Of a stretch of 64,000 nucleotides of DNA, positions 15,873 to 25,605 are shown piece after piece. Within the stretch, counting starts at the first letter, position 1. Every line of letters begins with the position of its first letter. Source of the stretch: Pseudonocardia benzenivorans CB1190 (GTDB taxonomy: Bacteria > Actinomycetota > Actinomycetes > Mycobacteriales > Pseudonocardiaceae); NCBI RefSeq assembly GCF_000196675.2, contig NC_015312.1, positions 4,526,001 through 4,590,000 of the forward strand, read 5' to 3'. Below the pieces are notes generated by a model that was given only the letters and a program-made list of their open reading frames with translations, was not told the DNA's origin and did no database searches. Both the position numbers and the translations under genes were made by a program.

Positions 15873-17483
15873 TCAGCGGCGCAGCGCGTCGTCCCGATCG
15901 GCCGGCGCCGGGTGGCCCACGGCGCGGTGCAGCGCGGCCGCGATCTCCGGCGCGACCGGGTCGACCAGGACCCCGGCGACGTGGGCGTCGGGCCGGACGA
16001 TCCAGACCTCGTCGGGCCGGGCCGCGAGGGCCGCGGTGAGCGCGCCCTCGGCGTCGATGTCGGCCAGCGCGAGGCTGCGGACCGGGCCCGGTATCCCGGC
16101 GGCGCCGTCGCGGACGGCGGCGGGCCCGACCTGATGGCCGCTGAGCAGCAGGAACCCGTCGCGGGCCAGCAGCCGCAGCCGGCGGCGACCGTCGGGGGCC
16201 ACGACCGGCGCGTCGGGCACCAGCACCCCCGGACCGGCGGCCGGGGCCTGCCCCCGGGGCGGGCGCCCGGCGAACGGCCGGTGCGCGGCCGGGGTCGTCA
16301 GCGCAGAGTCGACGTACCAGAACGGTTCGGCGAGCCGGCCCGAGTCCACGAAGGCGCGGCTCGCCGGGTCGTCGGCGGCGGCCGCGAGCGTGTCCGCACG
16401 GTGCCGGGCCTGCGCGTCGTCGCGGGGGACGAGGAAGTTCATCGTCGCCGTCGTGACCGCGAGGTTCTCCAGGGCGGCGGCGTGCCGCTCGGCGTGGTAG
16501 CTGTCCAGCAGCGCGTCGGGAGCCCAGCCGTGCCGGACGTACGCGATCTTCCACGCCGCGTTCTCGGCGTCGGCGACCCCGGAGTTGAGACCCCGCGCCC
16601 CGAAGGGGGACATCAGGTGCGCGGCGTCGCCCGCGACGAGGACGCGCCCCACCCGCATCCGGTCGACGACGCGCGAGTGGAACCGGTACACCGACGACCA
16701 CAGCAGCTCGTACGGGCGATCGCCGATCACCGCCCGGATGCGGTCGTCCAGGGCGCCCGACACCGCCTCGTCGTGGAGGTCGTAGTCGGCGGGGACCTGC
16801 CAGTCGATGCGGAACCGCGAGTCGGGGCACGGGTGGATCAGCACCTGCCGGCCCGGGTTCCACACCGGGTCGAAGTAGAACCGCCGCTCGTGCACCCGGT
16901 CCGGCAGGTCCGTCCGGATGTCGCAGATCAGGAAGCGGTCGTCGAACGAGTGCCCGTCGAACGACACCCCCAGCGGCGCGCGCAGCTCGTCGCAGCGCGG
17001 CCCGGCGCAGACGACGACGTGGGAACCGCGGAGCCGGTGCCCGTCACCGAGCACGACCGTCACACCGTCGCCGTCCTGGTGGAGGTGGGTCGCGTGCCGG
17101 TCCCAGCGCAGGTCGACCAGCGGCTGGGCGGCGACGAGCTCGTCGAGGATCTCCTCGGTGCGGCTCTGCGAGATGTTGACGAACGGCGGGAACGCCGGGA
17201 CCCCGTGGTCGGCGAGCTCGACGCTGAACAGCTCGCGGTCGCCGTGGAAGGTCCGGGCCGTGGTCCAGGTGACGCCCTCGTCGGCGATCCGGTGGCCCGC
17301 CCCGACGGCCTCCCAGATGTCGAGGACGTCGCGCTGCTGGCAGATCGCCCTGGACCCGACGGCGTCGCGCCGGGGACGGCGGTCCAGCAGGATCGTCGAC
17401 ACGCCCCAGCGGGCGAGCAACAAGGCGGTCGTCTGGCCGACCGGCCCGGCGCCCAGCACCAGGACGGGTGCGGAGGAGGACAT
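15873..17483 (-). CDS. FAD-dependent aromatic hydroxylase (MhpA/PheA-like)
   Basis: 536 residues, class A flavoprotein monooxygenase. LVLGAGPVGQTTALLLARWG is the N-terminal FAD dinucleotide fold. VVVCAGPRCDELR is the DG-like segment, and GRVLVAGDAAHLMSPFGARG (GD motif) binds FAD ribityl; GLNSGVADAENAAWKIA follows. The C-terminal thioredoxin-like domain is present. Relatives hydroxylate 3-(3-hydroxyphenyl)propionate, phenols or resorcinol with NAD(P)H. It lies 33 bp after the MBL gene on the same strand, likely as its operon partner; no ring-cleavage dioxygenase is next to it, so the substrate stays open. Confidence 0.85.
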   Translation of the reverse strand: MSSSAPVLVLGAGPVGQTTALLLARWGVSTILLDRRPRRDAVGSRAICQQRDVLDIWEAVGAGHRIADEGVTWTTARTFHGDRELFSVELADHGVPAFPPFVNISQSRTEEILDELVAAQPLVDLRWDRHATHLHQDGDGVTVVLGDGHRLRGSHVVVCAGPRCDELRAPLGVSFDGHSFDDRFLICDIRTDLPDRVHERRFYFDPVWNPGRQVLIHPCPDSRFRIDWQVPADYDLHDEAVSGALDDRIRAVIGDRPYELLWSSVYRFHSRVVDRMRVGRVLVAGDAAHLMSPFGARGLNSGVADAENAAWKIAYVRHGWAPDALLDSYHAERHAAALENLAVTTATMNFLVPRDDAQARHRADTLAAAADDPASRAFVDSGRLAEPFWYVDSALTTPAAHRPFAGRPPRGQAPAAGPGVLVPDAPVVAPDGRRRLRLLARDGFLLLSGHQVGPAAVRDGAAGIPGPVRSLALADIDAEGALTAALAARPDEVWIVRPDAHVAGVLVDPVAPEIAAALHRAVGHPAPADRDDALRR

Positions 17484-17516
17484 CGTCGTCGTCTCCCGTC
17501 GTCGGAGCGAGGACAG

Positions 17517-18476
17517 CTAGTCCTGCAGCTGCGCCCAGACCTCCTGGTCGCGCTCGCTCGTCCAGATGATCGGCCGCTCCACCCCGGAGAGCTCGTCCCA
17601 GAGACGCGAGACGTCGAACGGCAGGCAGTGCTCGAAGATCGGCCACCGCCCGTAGTCGTCGACGAGCGCGGCGTGGGTGGTCTCGAACGCCTCCTTCAGC
17701 GTGCCGCCACGCTGCTGAACGGCACCCACCCGGTCGATCATGACCTGCAGGAACCGCCGGGTCTGCGCGATCGCGGCGGAGACCTCGGCCGGTCCGCGCG
17801 ACACCCCGCCGCGGCCGCCGACGAGCTGATCGGCCCCGAGGGCCTCGATGCGGTCGAGCGTGGTGGTCGCCCAGTCGCGGTGGGAGGCGTCGCCGGTGTA
17901 GAGGGCGGCCTGGGCCTCGACGAGGTCGCCCGCGAACAGGATCCGGTGCCGGGGCAGCCACGCGGTGATGTCGCCCTCGGTGTGCCCGCGGCCGTGGTAC
18001 TGCAGCACCAGCTCGCCGCGGTCGCCGCCGAGATCGATGGTCATCCGGTCGGCGAAGGTCAGCGTCGGCCAGGTCAGCCCGGGGACCGAGTCGGCACCCT
18101 CGGCGAGCCGCGGCATCCGCGCGAACTCGGACTCCCAGTCCTGCGCGCCGCGCTCGGCCACCAGCTCACGGGTGATCTCGTGAGCGACGATCGCCTCCGC
18201 GTCGAACGCGCTCGCCCCGAGCACGCGGACCGCGTGGTAGTGGCTCAGCACCAGGTACCGGACCGGCTTGTCGGTGTGCTCGCGCAGGATCGCGAGCCAT
18301 CTCGCGGCGACGACGGGCGTCGCCAGCGCCTCGAAGCAGACGAGGAAGTCCTCGCCCTCGATCGCGCCGATGTTGGGGTCACCCTCGGCGGTGAGCGCGT
18401 AGACGCCGTCGGCGAGCAGTTCGAGCGTCTGCTCCTTGGCCTCGACGTCGGCTGAGGAGGCGAACGGCTTGGCCAT
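17517..18476 (-). CDS. metallo-beta-lactamase fold hydrolase, variant metal motif
   Basis: 319 residues with an MBL fold: LVLSHYHAVR near residue 79, HGRGHTEGD near residue 160 and ILFAGDLVEA near residue 183. The first metal motif is normally HxHxDH; here it reads H79-Y-H81-A-V83-R84, so the Asp and last His are replaced. This leaves one intact site at most. Similar SHYHAVR proteins occur in other bacteria by my recollection, so it is a subfamily trait. The long C-terminal helical part (residues 230-319) may cap the active site. ATG at 18476 follows AAAGGA. Confidence 0.75.
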   Translation of the reverse strand: MAKPFASSADVEAKEQTLELLADGVYALTAEGDPNIGAIEGEDFLVCFEALATPVVAARWLAILREHTDKPVRYLVLSHYHAVRVLGASAFDAEAIVAHEITRELVAERGAQDWESEFARMPRLAEGADSVPGLTWPTLTFADRMTIDLGGDRGELVLQYHGRGHTEGDITAWLPRHRILFAGDLVEAQAALYTGDASHRDWATTTLDRIEALGADQLVGGRGGVSRGPAEVSAAIAQTRRFLQVMIDRVGAVQQRGGTLKEAFETTHAALVDDYGRWPIFEHCLPFDVSRLWDELSGVERPIIWTSERDQEVWAQLQD

Positions 18477-18584
18477 GGCCGGGTCCTTTCTCCGACGGTT
18501 CCCGGTACCCATCGCCACGGTAGAGCCCCACCCCTCGGCACGCACAGTGTCGGGAAACCGGCCCACAACGGGCGAACCGCACCC

Positions 18585-18627
18585 TTGCCCCGCTCCGGCG
18601 ACCGCTGCTAGCGTTCTATGACGCTAC
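18585..18627 (+). promoter_or_regulatory. promoter and candidate operator upstream of the LLM gene
   Basis: A -35 TTGCCC (18585-18590), 18-bp spacer and -10 TAGCGT (18609-18614). The -10 is also the left arm of an inverted repeat TAGCGT-N6-ACGCTA (18609-18626) that would cover the start of transcription. The 15-mer GTTCTATGACGCTAC (18613-18627) recurs with one change at 19717-19731 on the other strand. Confidence 0.55.
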
Positions 18628-18690
18628 TCACTGCCGAGCGCCGGCCACTCCGGCACGACGGCGAACACGCCGCACCGAGAGGGAACGCGC

Positions 18691-19689
18691 ATGCTGCTCG
18701 GAACGTCGCTCCGGTTCATCTTCGCCTCGTCGGAGGACTCGTTGCGCCGCTACCACGAGACCGTCGTCGCGAAGGGCGAGTTCAGCGACATCCCACTCGG
18801 GGTGACCGACGCGCGCGTCCAGGCCCGGCAGCTGCTGGAGATCGCGCGGACCGCCGCGGAGCACCACTTCGGGTTCCTGATGGTCGGCGACAGCCACGCC
18901 TCGTCCTACGCGAACGCGTTCGCCCCGACGCCCACCCTCGCCCGGATGCTGGCCGTCACCGGAGACATGCCGGTCGGGCTGCTCTACCTCGCGCCGTTCC
19001 ACCACCCCGTGATCGCCGCCGAACAGGTCGGGACCCTGGCGGCGTTCGCGCCCGAGCCGCTGACCCTGGTCGTCGGCAACGGCGACGTCAACGAGCAGTT
19101 CACGGGATTCCGGATCGCGAAGGGCTCCCGAGGGCGGCGCAGCGAGGAGTTCATCACCGTCGTCCGCGCGCTGCTGGCGGGCGAGACGGTGACGCACGAG
19201 GGCGAGTTCTTCCAGCTCGACGGCGTGCGCATCAACCCGGTCCCCGCCGTCCCCGCGCAGATCTGGGTGGCGGCGACGGCAGGTGGCGCGGTCGACCGCG
19301 CGGGGCGGCTGGGCGACGCCTGGGAGACCGCACCCGGCACCTCCCCCGAGGAGCTGCGCGTGCTGCTCGACCGGTACCGCGCCGTGTGCGCCGAGCACGG
19401 GCGGGTCCCCGACGCCGTGCTCCGCCGCGACATCTACGTCGCCGAGACCGACGAGCAGGCATGGGAGGCCGTGGAACCGATGATCGCGGCGGGGTACCGC
19501 GGGTTCGGCCACGAGCGCGACACCTCGCTCGTCGGGTCGGCCGGAACCGTGGTCAAACGGCTCGCCGGCTACCGCGACATGGGCTTCGAGAAGGTCCTGG
19601 TGCGCCACATCGTCGGCGACCACCAGCAGATCCTCGACTCGCTGCGGCGCATCGGCGACGACGTCATCCCGGCGGTCGCGGACCTCTGA
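18691..19689 (+). CDS. LLM class (F420-dependent) oxidoreductase
   Basis: 332 residues of the luciferase-like monooxygenase fold. RTAAEHHFGFLMVGDSHA is the usual second helix-strand unit, LLYLAPFHHPVIAAEQVGTL the fourth, and RRSEEFITVVRALLAG plus VAATAGGAVDRAGRLGDAW are strongly conserved in F420-dependent members. The flavin or F420 would sit in the barrel mouth. It is divergent from the MBL/hydroxylase pair, with an inverted repeat in the shared 214-bp region, and the acyl-CoA ligase gene follows after 81 bp. Likely part of one degradative regulon. Confidence 0.82.
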   Translation: MLLGTSLRFIFASSEDSLRRYHETVVAKGEFSDIPLGVTDARVQARQLLEIARTAAEHHFGFLMVGDSHASSYANAFAPTPTLARMLAVTGDMPVGLLYLAPFHHPVIAAEQVGTLAAFAPEPLTLVVGNGDVNEQFTGFRIAKGSRGRRSEEFITVVRALLAGETVTHEGEFFQLDGVRINPVPAVPAQIWVAATAGGAVDRAGRLGDAWETAPGTSPEELRVLLDRYRAVCAEHGRVPDAVLRRDIYVAETDEQAWEAVEPMIAAGYRGFGHERDTSLVGSAGTVVKRLAGYRDMGFEKVLVRHIVGDHQQILDSLRRIGDDVIPAVADL

Positions 19690-19716
19690 CGACGACCGCG
19701 GCGACACCGCCGCTGC

Positions 19717-19731
19717 GTAGCGTCATCGAAC
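19717..19731 (-). promoter_or_regulatory. second copy of the GTTCTATGACGCTAC motif
   Basis: On the minus strand this reads GTTCGATGACGCTAC, identical to 18613-18627 except for one base. It is in the 81-bp gap before the acyl-CoA ligase gene, so the same regulator may bind upstream of both genes. Confidence 0.45.
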
Positions 19732-19770
19732 TGGTTGTGCACGCATCACGGACTGGAGTTGGTCAGACCC

Positions 19771-21426
<1,656 letters not shown>

Positions 21427-21436
21427 CCACCCCGCC

Positions 21437-21523
21437 GCGCACGACCACATCTGCGGCGCCACGCGCACGACCACATCTGCGGCGCCACGCGCACGACCAC
21501 ATCTGCGGCGCCACGCGCACGAC
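21437..21523. repeat. 26-bp tandem repeat, three full units plus a partial
   Basis: Identical units at 21437-21462, 21463-21488 and 21489-21514, then 9 bp of a fourth. Each unit begins GCGCACGACCACATCTG and contains GGCGCC. The array fills the gap between the acyl-CoA ligase stop and the transporter start. Confidence 0.95.
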
Positions 21524-21560
21524 AAGGAAAGTGCTCTGCCACGACCAACGGAGGCCTGAC

Positions 21561-22940
21561 ATGAGCTCTACCCCACCTCGCCGGGACCCGAGAGGGTCGA
21601 CGGTGTCCCCCCGCGAGCTGCGCCGCGTCCGCATCGCGACGCTGCTCGGGCAGTCGACCGAGTGGTACGACTTCTTCCTCTACACGACTGCCGCGGCGCT
21701 GGTCTTCCCGAAGGTCTTCTTCTCCCCGTCGTTCAGCCCGCTGGTGGCCACGCTGTCCTCCTTCGCGACGATCGCCGTCGGGTTCGTCGCGCGTCCGGTC
21801 GGGGGCGCGCTGTTCGGCCACCTCGGCGACCGGCACGGACGGCGCCGGGCCCTGGTCGTCGCACTCGCCCTGATGGCCGCCGCGACCTTCGCCATCGGCG
21901 TCCTGCCGGGCTTCGCGACGATCGGCCTCGCCGCACCGCTGCTGCTCTCGCTGCTGCGCATCGCCCAGGGCCTCGCACTGGGTGGCCAGTGGGGCGGCGC
22001 GGTGCTGCTCGCCACCGAGTACGCCCCGCCGGGCAGACGCGGGGCCTACGGCGCCTGGGCCCAGATCGGGCTCCCACTGGGGCTCATCCTGTCCAGCGGT
22101 GCGTTCTTCCTCGTCGCGGGGACGACCAGCGCCGAGGCGTTCCTCGACTGGGGCTGGCGGATTCCGTTCCTCGTCGGCGGGGCGGTCGTGCTGGTCGCGC
22201 TGCTGGTCCAGCTGCGCATCGAGGACACACCGGCCTTCCGCGACAACGCCGCGACCGCCCGACCCCGGCGCTCGCCGGTGCTGCAGGTGATCAAGGACCA
22301 CCCGGCCCGGATCCTCGTCACGATCGGGACGTTCCTGGTGGTCGGCGGCTCGTTCTACGTCTACACGACCGGGACACTCGCATACGCGACACAGACACTG
22401 AAGCTGACCCGCAACACGATGCTGATCGCGATCATGATCGGGGCGGCGTTCATGGCGGTGTCGATCATCGTGTTCTCGCGCCTCAGCGACCGGATCGGGC
22501 GCCGCCCCGTCTTCCTCATCGGCGTCGTCGCGACCGTGGTCTGGGCTTTCCCGTACTTCATGCTGGTGGACACCGGCAACCCGGTCGTCGTCGGCGCGGG
22601 TATCGCCGTCGCGATGTTCGTCAACGGCATCATGTATGGCCCGACGGCGGCGCTGTTCTCCGAACTGTTCCCGGTGGCGGTGCGCTACAGCGGCGCGTCG
22701 CTGGGCTACCAGCTGTCCAACGTCGTCGGCGGCGGGTTCGCGCCGCTGGTCATGACGTCGCTGCTCGCGTCGATGGGCACGTCGGCGTCGGTGTCGGTGT
22801 ACATCGTCGTGATGGGCCTGATCACGCTCGGTGCGCTGGCGGCCCTGCGCACGTCGTGGACGAGTCCCGGTGCCACCGACGGCGCCGCGGCCGACCCCGG
22901 GCTGGGCGAGCGCGCCGCGACCGCCCCGGGAACGGCGTGA
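21561..22940 (+). CDS. MHS-type MFS transporter
   Basis: 459 residues, 12 hydrophobic segments. TLLGQSTEWYDFFLYTTAAA at the start and FGHLGDRHGRRRAL are the metabolite:H+ symporter (MHS) signatures; a second LSDRIGRRPVF loop starts the second half. Relatives import shikimate, alpha-ketoglutarate, proline/betaine or aromatic acids by proton symport. Its place after an acyl-CoA ligase suggests uptake of the acid that the ligase activates. GGAGG at 21550-21554 precedes the ATG. The 26-bp array lies between the two genes and may affect their coupling. Confidence 0.88.
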   Translation: MSSTPPRRDPRGSTVSPRELRRVRIATLLGQSTEWYDFFLYTTAAALVFPKVFFSPSFSPLVATLSSFATIAVGFVARPVGGALFGHLGDRHGRRRALVVALALMAAATFAIGVLPGFATIGLAAPLLLSLLRIAQGLALGGQWGGAVLLATEYAPPGRRGAYGAWAQIGLPLGLILSSGAFFLVAGTTSAEAFLDWGWRIPFLVGGAVVLVALLVQLRIEDTPAFRDNAATARPRRSPVLQVIKDHPARILVTIGTFLVVGGSFYVYTTGTLAYATQTLKLTRNTMLIAIMIGAAFMAVSIIVFSRLSDRIGRRPVFLIGVVATVVWAFPYFMLVDTGNPVVVGAGIAVAMFVNGIMYGPTAALFSELFPVAVRYSGASLGYQLSNVVGGGFAPLVMTSLLASMGTSASVSVYIVVMGLITLGALAALRTSWTSPGATDGAAADPGLGERAATAPGTA

Positions 22941-22997
22941 CCGGCCGGCCGCGCCCGTCGCGACGGGTGGGTTGCGTCACGATATGGGAAGTCGGGC

Positions 22998-23003
22998 TAT
23001 AGT
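22998..23003 (+). promoter_or_regulatory. -10 box of a leaderless promoter
   Basis: TATAGT ends 6 nt before the ATG of the HxlR gene at 23010. A TTGCGT lies 20 bp further upstream as a weak -35. Transcription should begin at or next to the A of ATG, so the mRNA would be leaderless; no Shine-Dalgarno is present. Confidence 0.6.
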
Positions 23004-23009
23004 CGCACC

Positions 23010-23489
23010 ATGCGCAGGAAGAGCTTCGCAGACTTCGACTGCTCCATCGCCCAGACGCTCGAAGTCGTGGGCGAGTGGTGGACGTTGCTCATCGTCCGCG
23101 ATCTGTTCGGATTCAAGGGTCGGAACCGTTTCGAACAGATGCAGGAGGAGCTCGGGATCTCCCGGAACATCCTCAAGGAGCGCCTCGACGGCCTGATCGA
23201 GCACGGGGTCGTGGAGAAGCGGCCCTACCAGGACAACCCGCCGCGCTACGAGTACCACCTCACGCAGAAGGGCAAGGACCTGTTCCCGGTCATCATGGCG
23301 CTCCTCAACTGGGGCGACAAGTGGGCCACCGGGCCGGAGGGGCCACCCGTCCTGCTGCACCACACGACGTGCGACCACGACGCACGCGCGGTGCAGGTCT
23401 GCTCGCACTGCGGTGAGCCGTTCACCGGCCGCACCGTCGAGGGCCGGGACGCGCCGCGCGTGCAGCCGCGGGGACGATTGTTCGCCTGA
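23010..23489 (+). CDS. HxlR family transcriptional regulator
   Basis: 159 residues. The winged helix begins at C11 (DFDCSIAQTLEVVGEWWTLLIVRDLF); the cysteine and WWTLLIVRDL are the HxlR signature. FEQMQEELGISRNILKERL is the recognition part and YEYHLTQKGKDLFPVI the wing and last helix. An extra C-terminal segment has CDHD and CSHCGEPF, a possible zinc or redox-sensing knuckle that plain HxlR proteins lack. It likely regulates the nearby degradative genes in response to a small aromatic or electrophile. The promoter appears leaderless; a strong terminator follows. Confidence 0.88.
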   Translation: MRRKSFADFDCSIAQTLEVVGEWWTLLIVRDLFGFKGRNRFEQMQEELGISRNILKERLDGLIEHGVVEKRPYQDNPPRYEYHLTQKGKDLFPVIMALLNWGDKWATGPEGPPVLLHHTTCDHDARAVQVCSHCGEPFTGRTVEGRDAPRVQPRGRLFA

Positions 23490-23512
23490 CGATTTCGCCG
23501 GCGCGAAATCGT
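23489..23512 (+). terminator. hairpin overlapping the HxlR stop
   Basis: ACGATTTCG (23489-23497) pairs perfectly with CGAAATCGT (23504-23512) around a 6-nt loop. AT-rich for this genome and without a T-tract; probably an mRNA 3' structure that works with the terminator directly behind it. Confidence 0.5.
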
Positions 23513-23516
23513 TCCG

Positions 23517-23558
23517 GGTCGGCCCGCCGCGCACCGCGGCGGGCCGACCTCTTTTTCT
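23517..23558 (+). terminator. rho-independent terminator
   Basis: A perfect 15-bp stem: GGTCGGCCCGCCGCG (23517-23531) with its complement at 23535-23549, a 3-nt CAC loop, and the tract TCTTTTTCT. This is the clearest classical terminator in the window and ends the HxlR transcript. Confidence 0.92.
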
Positions 23559-23577
23559 GTGGGTCGCCTTCCCGTTC

Positions 23578-23618
23578 TTGTGGGCAATTCGCTGCCGTTG
23601 TACGTTCTATGAAAGAAC
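23578..23618 (+). promoter_or_regulatory. promoter and inverted repeat upstream of the SRPBCC-LLM operon
   Basis: TTGTGG (23578-23583), 17-bp spacer and TACGTT (23601-23606). The inverted repeat GTTCTATGAAAGAAC (23604-23618) overlaps the -10 and the expected transcription start. It shares GTTCTATGA with the motif at 18613, again right behind the -10 box. Confidence 0.55.
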
Positions 23619-23659
23619 TTACTAGAGCCCGTCCGCGAAGAACCGAAGGAGCGGCACCG

Positions 23660-24166
23660 ATGTTGTATGCCGATCTGCCCGTCGCCCGGGCGAGCGTCGA
23701 GATCAACGCCTCACCCGCCGACGTGTGGGCCCTCGTCGGCGACGTCCAGCTCATGGTGAAGCTCAGCGCCGAGCTGCTCGAGATCACCTGGCTCGACGGC
23801 GTCGACGCGCCCGCCGTCGGGCACCGGTTCCGCGCCCGCAGCTTCCACGCCGCGCTCGGCGAGTGGGAGTCGACGTCCACGGTCGTCGAGTGGGAGCCGG
23901 AGAAGGCGTTCACGTGGGACGTCGACGCCGGACAGGACGAGCGGCCGTCGTCGACCTGGGGTTTCGTCCTCGACCGCGCGGGCCCGACGACGACGCTGCA
24001 CCAGTGGGGCCGGTTGGGTCCGGGCCGCTCCGGGCTCAGCTTCGCCATCGACCGCCTGCCCCACAAAGAGGCGAAGATCGTGGCCAACCGGATGCAGGAG
24101 TTCCGCAGCGGCATCGAGTCGAACCTCGAGGCGATCAAGGCACTCGCCGAGAAGGCGGCGGCCTGA
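23660..24166 (+). CDS. SRPBCC (START/Bet v1-like) family protein
   Basis: 168 residues. ARASVEINASPADVWALVGDVQLM is the standard first strand and helix of polyketide-cyclase/SRPBCC proteins. The curved sheet follows (GHRFRARSFHAALGEWESTS) and the long C-terminal helix is EAKIVANRMQEFRSGIE. These proteins bind hydrophobic ligands and sometimes catalyse cyclisation or hydrolysis. ATG at 23660 follows AAGGAG. The stop overlaps the start of the LLM gene (TGATG), so the two are coupled and may handle the same lipophilic substrate. Confidence 0.82.
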   Translation: MLYADLPVARASVEINASPADVWALVGDVQLMVKLSAELLEITWLDGVDAPAVGHRFRARSFHAALGEWESTSTVVEWEPEKAFTWDVDAGQDERPSSTWGFVLDRAGPTTTLHQWGRLGPGRSGLSFAIDRLPHKEAKIVANRMQEFRSGIESNLEAIKALAEKAAA

Positions 24167-25209
24167 TGCGGACGTCGACGACCATCGAGGCCCTCGTCGG
24201 ATCGTGGCAGGACAACCTCACCCTCGCGGTCGAGGCCGAGAAGCTCGGCATGGACATGTGCTGGATCTCCGAGGCCTGGGGTTCCGACGCCCCCTCCCCC
24301 CTCGGCTACCTGGCGGGCAGGACCGACCGGATGCTGCTCGGCAGCGGCACGCTGCAGCTCGGCACCCGCACACCCACCGCGATCGCGACGACCGCGATGA
24401 CGCTCTCGGAGCTGTCCGGCGGCCGGTTCGTGCTGGGTCTCGGGAACTCCGGCCCGCAGGTCATCGAGGGGATGCACGGCGTCGCGTTCGACCGCCCGCT
24501 GCGGCGCATGCGCGAGACCGTGGACGTCGTCCGGCAGGTCTTCGCCGGCGACAAGATCGAGTACCACGGGTCGGCGGTGTCGATCCCGTTGCCGGGCGGC
24601 GACGGGGTACCGATGCGGTCCTCGCTGCCGGCGAACCCGGGGATCCCGATCTACGTCGCGGCCCTGATGCCGAAGATGCTCGAGCTCGTCGGCGAGATCG
24701 CCGACGGCTGGCTGGGCAGCAGCTTCGTCCCCGAGGGTGCCGACGCCTACCTGGAACCCTTGCGTGCGGGCGCCGACCGGGCCGGCCGCAGGCTCGCCGA
24801 CCTCGACCTCTGCCAGGGCGCCGAGGTGAACTTCGTCGACGACGAACGAGAGCTCGCGGCAGTCGCGGCGACGCGCAAGAAGGACCTCGCGTTCAGCCTC
24901 GGCGGCATGGGCTCGGCCACCACGAACTTCTACAACAGCGCCTACAGCCGCCAGGGCTGGGCCGACGTCGCGGCCGAGGTCCGCGCCCTGTGGCAGGCGG
25001 GCCGGCACACCGAGGCCACCGCGCTCGTCTCCGACGACATGATCTTCGCGACGACGCTGATCGGCACCGAGGACATGATCCGCGACCGGCTGGCGCTGTG
25101 GCGCGACCGCGGCGTGACGACCGTCCGGTTCTACCCGGCCGGCGAGACCGTCGACGCGAAGCTGACGAACCTCGCCAGGGCCATCGAGCTCGCGCACGAG
25201 ATCGGCTGA
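24166..25209 (+). CDS. LLM class (F420-dependent) oxidoreductase
   Basis: 347 residues. LAVEAEKLGMDMCWISEAWGSDA, MLLGSGTLQLGTRTPTAIA, LSELSGGRFVLGLGNSGPQV and GIPIYVAALMPKMLELVGEI are the conserved barrel elements of F420-dependent luciferase-like oxidoreductases (each partly shown). It likely reduces or oxidises an organic substrate using F420 in the cytosol. Coupled by a TGATG overlap to the SRPBCC gene. Together with the LLM gene at 18.7 kb and the ligase it suggests a degradation pathway for a lipid-like or cyclic compound. Confidence 0.85.
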   Translation: MRTSTTIEALVGSWQDNLTLAVEAEKLGMDMCWISEAWGSDAPSPLGYLAGRTDRMLLGSGTLQLGTRTPTAIATTAMTLSELSGGRFVLGLGNSGPQVIEGMHGVAFDRPLRRMRETVDVVRQVFAGDKIEYHGSAVSIPLPGGDGVPMRSSLPANPGIPIYVAALMPKMLELVGEIADGWLGSSFVPEGADAYLEPLRAGADRAGRRLADLDLCQGAEVNFVDDERELAAVAATRKKDLAFSLGGMGSATTNFYNSAYSRQGWADVAAEVRALWQAGRHTEATALVSDDMIFATTLIGTEDMIRDRLALWRDRGVTTVRFYPAGETVDAKLTNLARAIELAHEIG

Positions 25210-25601
25210 CGCCAGTCACGACCGCGGGGCGCCGTCCGCGCCGGTCGGACGAGCGTCGCGTGCACCGTCGGGACCCCACCGGCACCGCCCGTCCGGGAGT
25301 ACCGGCGGCCGGTCCGGTCACGCGCGCGCGCTCGCCGACGTGATCGCTTCCCCCGCCTCGGCCCGCCGCCTGCCACGTGACGGGCGCGTCGTGGGTCGTC
25401 GGTCGTGGGTCGTCGACGGCGGGATGCTGCAGATGGGGCCCATGGCCGGTTCGCACCTGCGCGACGACGGCCGGCGCGACGGCTGAGCGGCGCTGCCCCG
25501 GGTCCGGGCGGGATGTTTGCCCGCCGTGCCGGTGGGTAGCGATCGACCGTCGCCGCCGACGGCGGCCCGGTGGGAGGAGGAGCCGTGGGGGTGCCGGCGC
25601 C
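25210..25601. other. intergenic region, 392 bp
   Basis: No convincing gene. It holds a perfect 14-bp tandem duplication (GTCGTGGGTCGTCG at 25388-25401 and 25402-25415), a short frame ending LQMGPMAGSHLRDDGRRDG with TGA at about 25485 that may be the tail of a lost gene, a sigma-stress promoter at 25515-25539 and a minicistron at 25585-25605. Confidence 0.6.
25515..25539 (+). promoter_or_regulatory. SigB/SigF-type stress promoter
   Basis: GTTT (25515-25518), 15-bp spacer, GGGTAG (25534-25539). This fits the actinobacterial SigB/SigF consensus (GNTT-N14-16-GGGTAY) except for the last base. It would drive the membrane protein and DUF421 genes. One of five such sites with the same spacer in the 25-41 kb region. 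Confidence 0.65.
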
Positions 25602-25605
25602 GTGA
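25585..25605 (+). other. six-codon minicistron coupled to the next gene
   Basis: A strong GGGAGGAGGAG site precedes GTG at 25585, which opens only MGVPAP before TGA at 25603-25605. That stop overlaps the GTG at 25602 where the membrane-protein frame begins. Either a coupling minicistron or the mark of a small indel in the 5' end of the gene. Confidence 0.4.

Noticed and set aside
15408..18455. A 1,015-codon plus-strand frame
   Set aside because: Opposite to the FAD hydroxylase and MBL genes, which have clear motifs; its own translation is repetitive Arg/Val/Gly/Asp.
21437..21523. CRISPR array
   Set aside because: Units are directly adjacent without unique spacers and no cas gene is present, so it is a simple tandem repeat.
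22961..22996. Terminator made by CCCGTCGCGACGGG after the transporter gene
   Set aside because: The palindrome has practically no loop and no T-tract, and it abuts the HxlR promoter, so I could not support it as a terminator.
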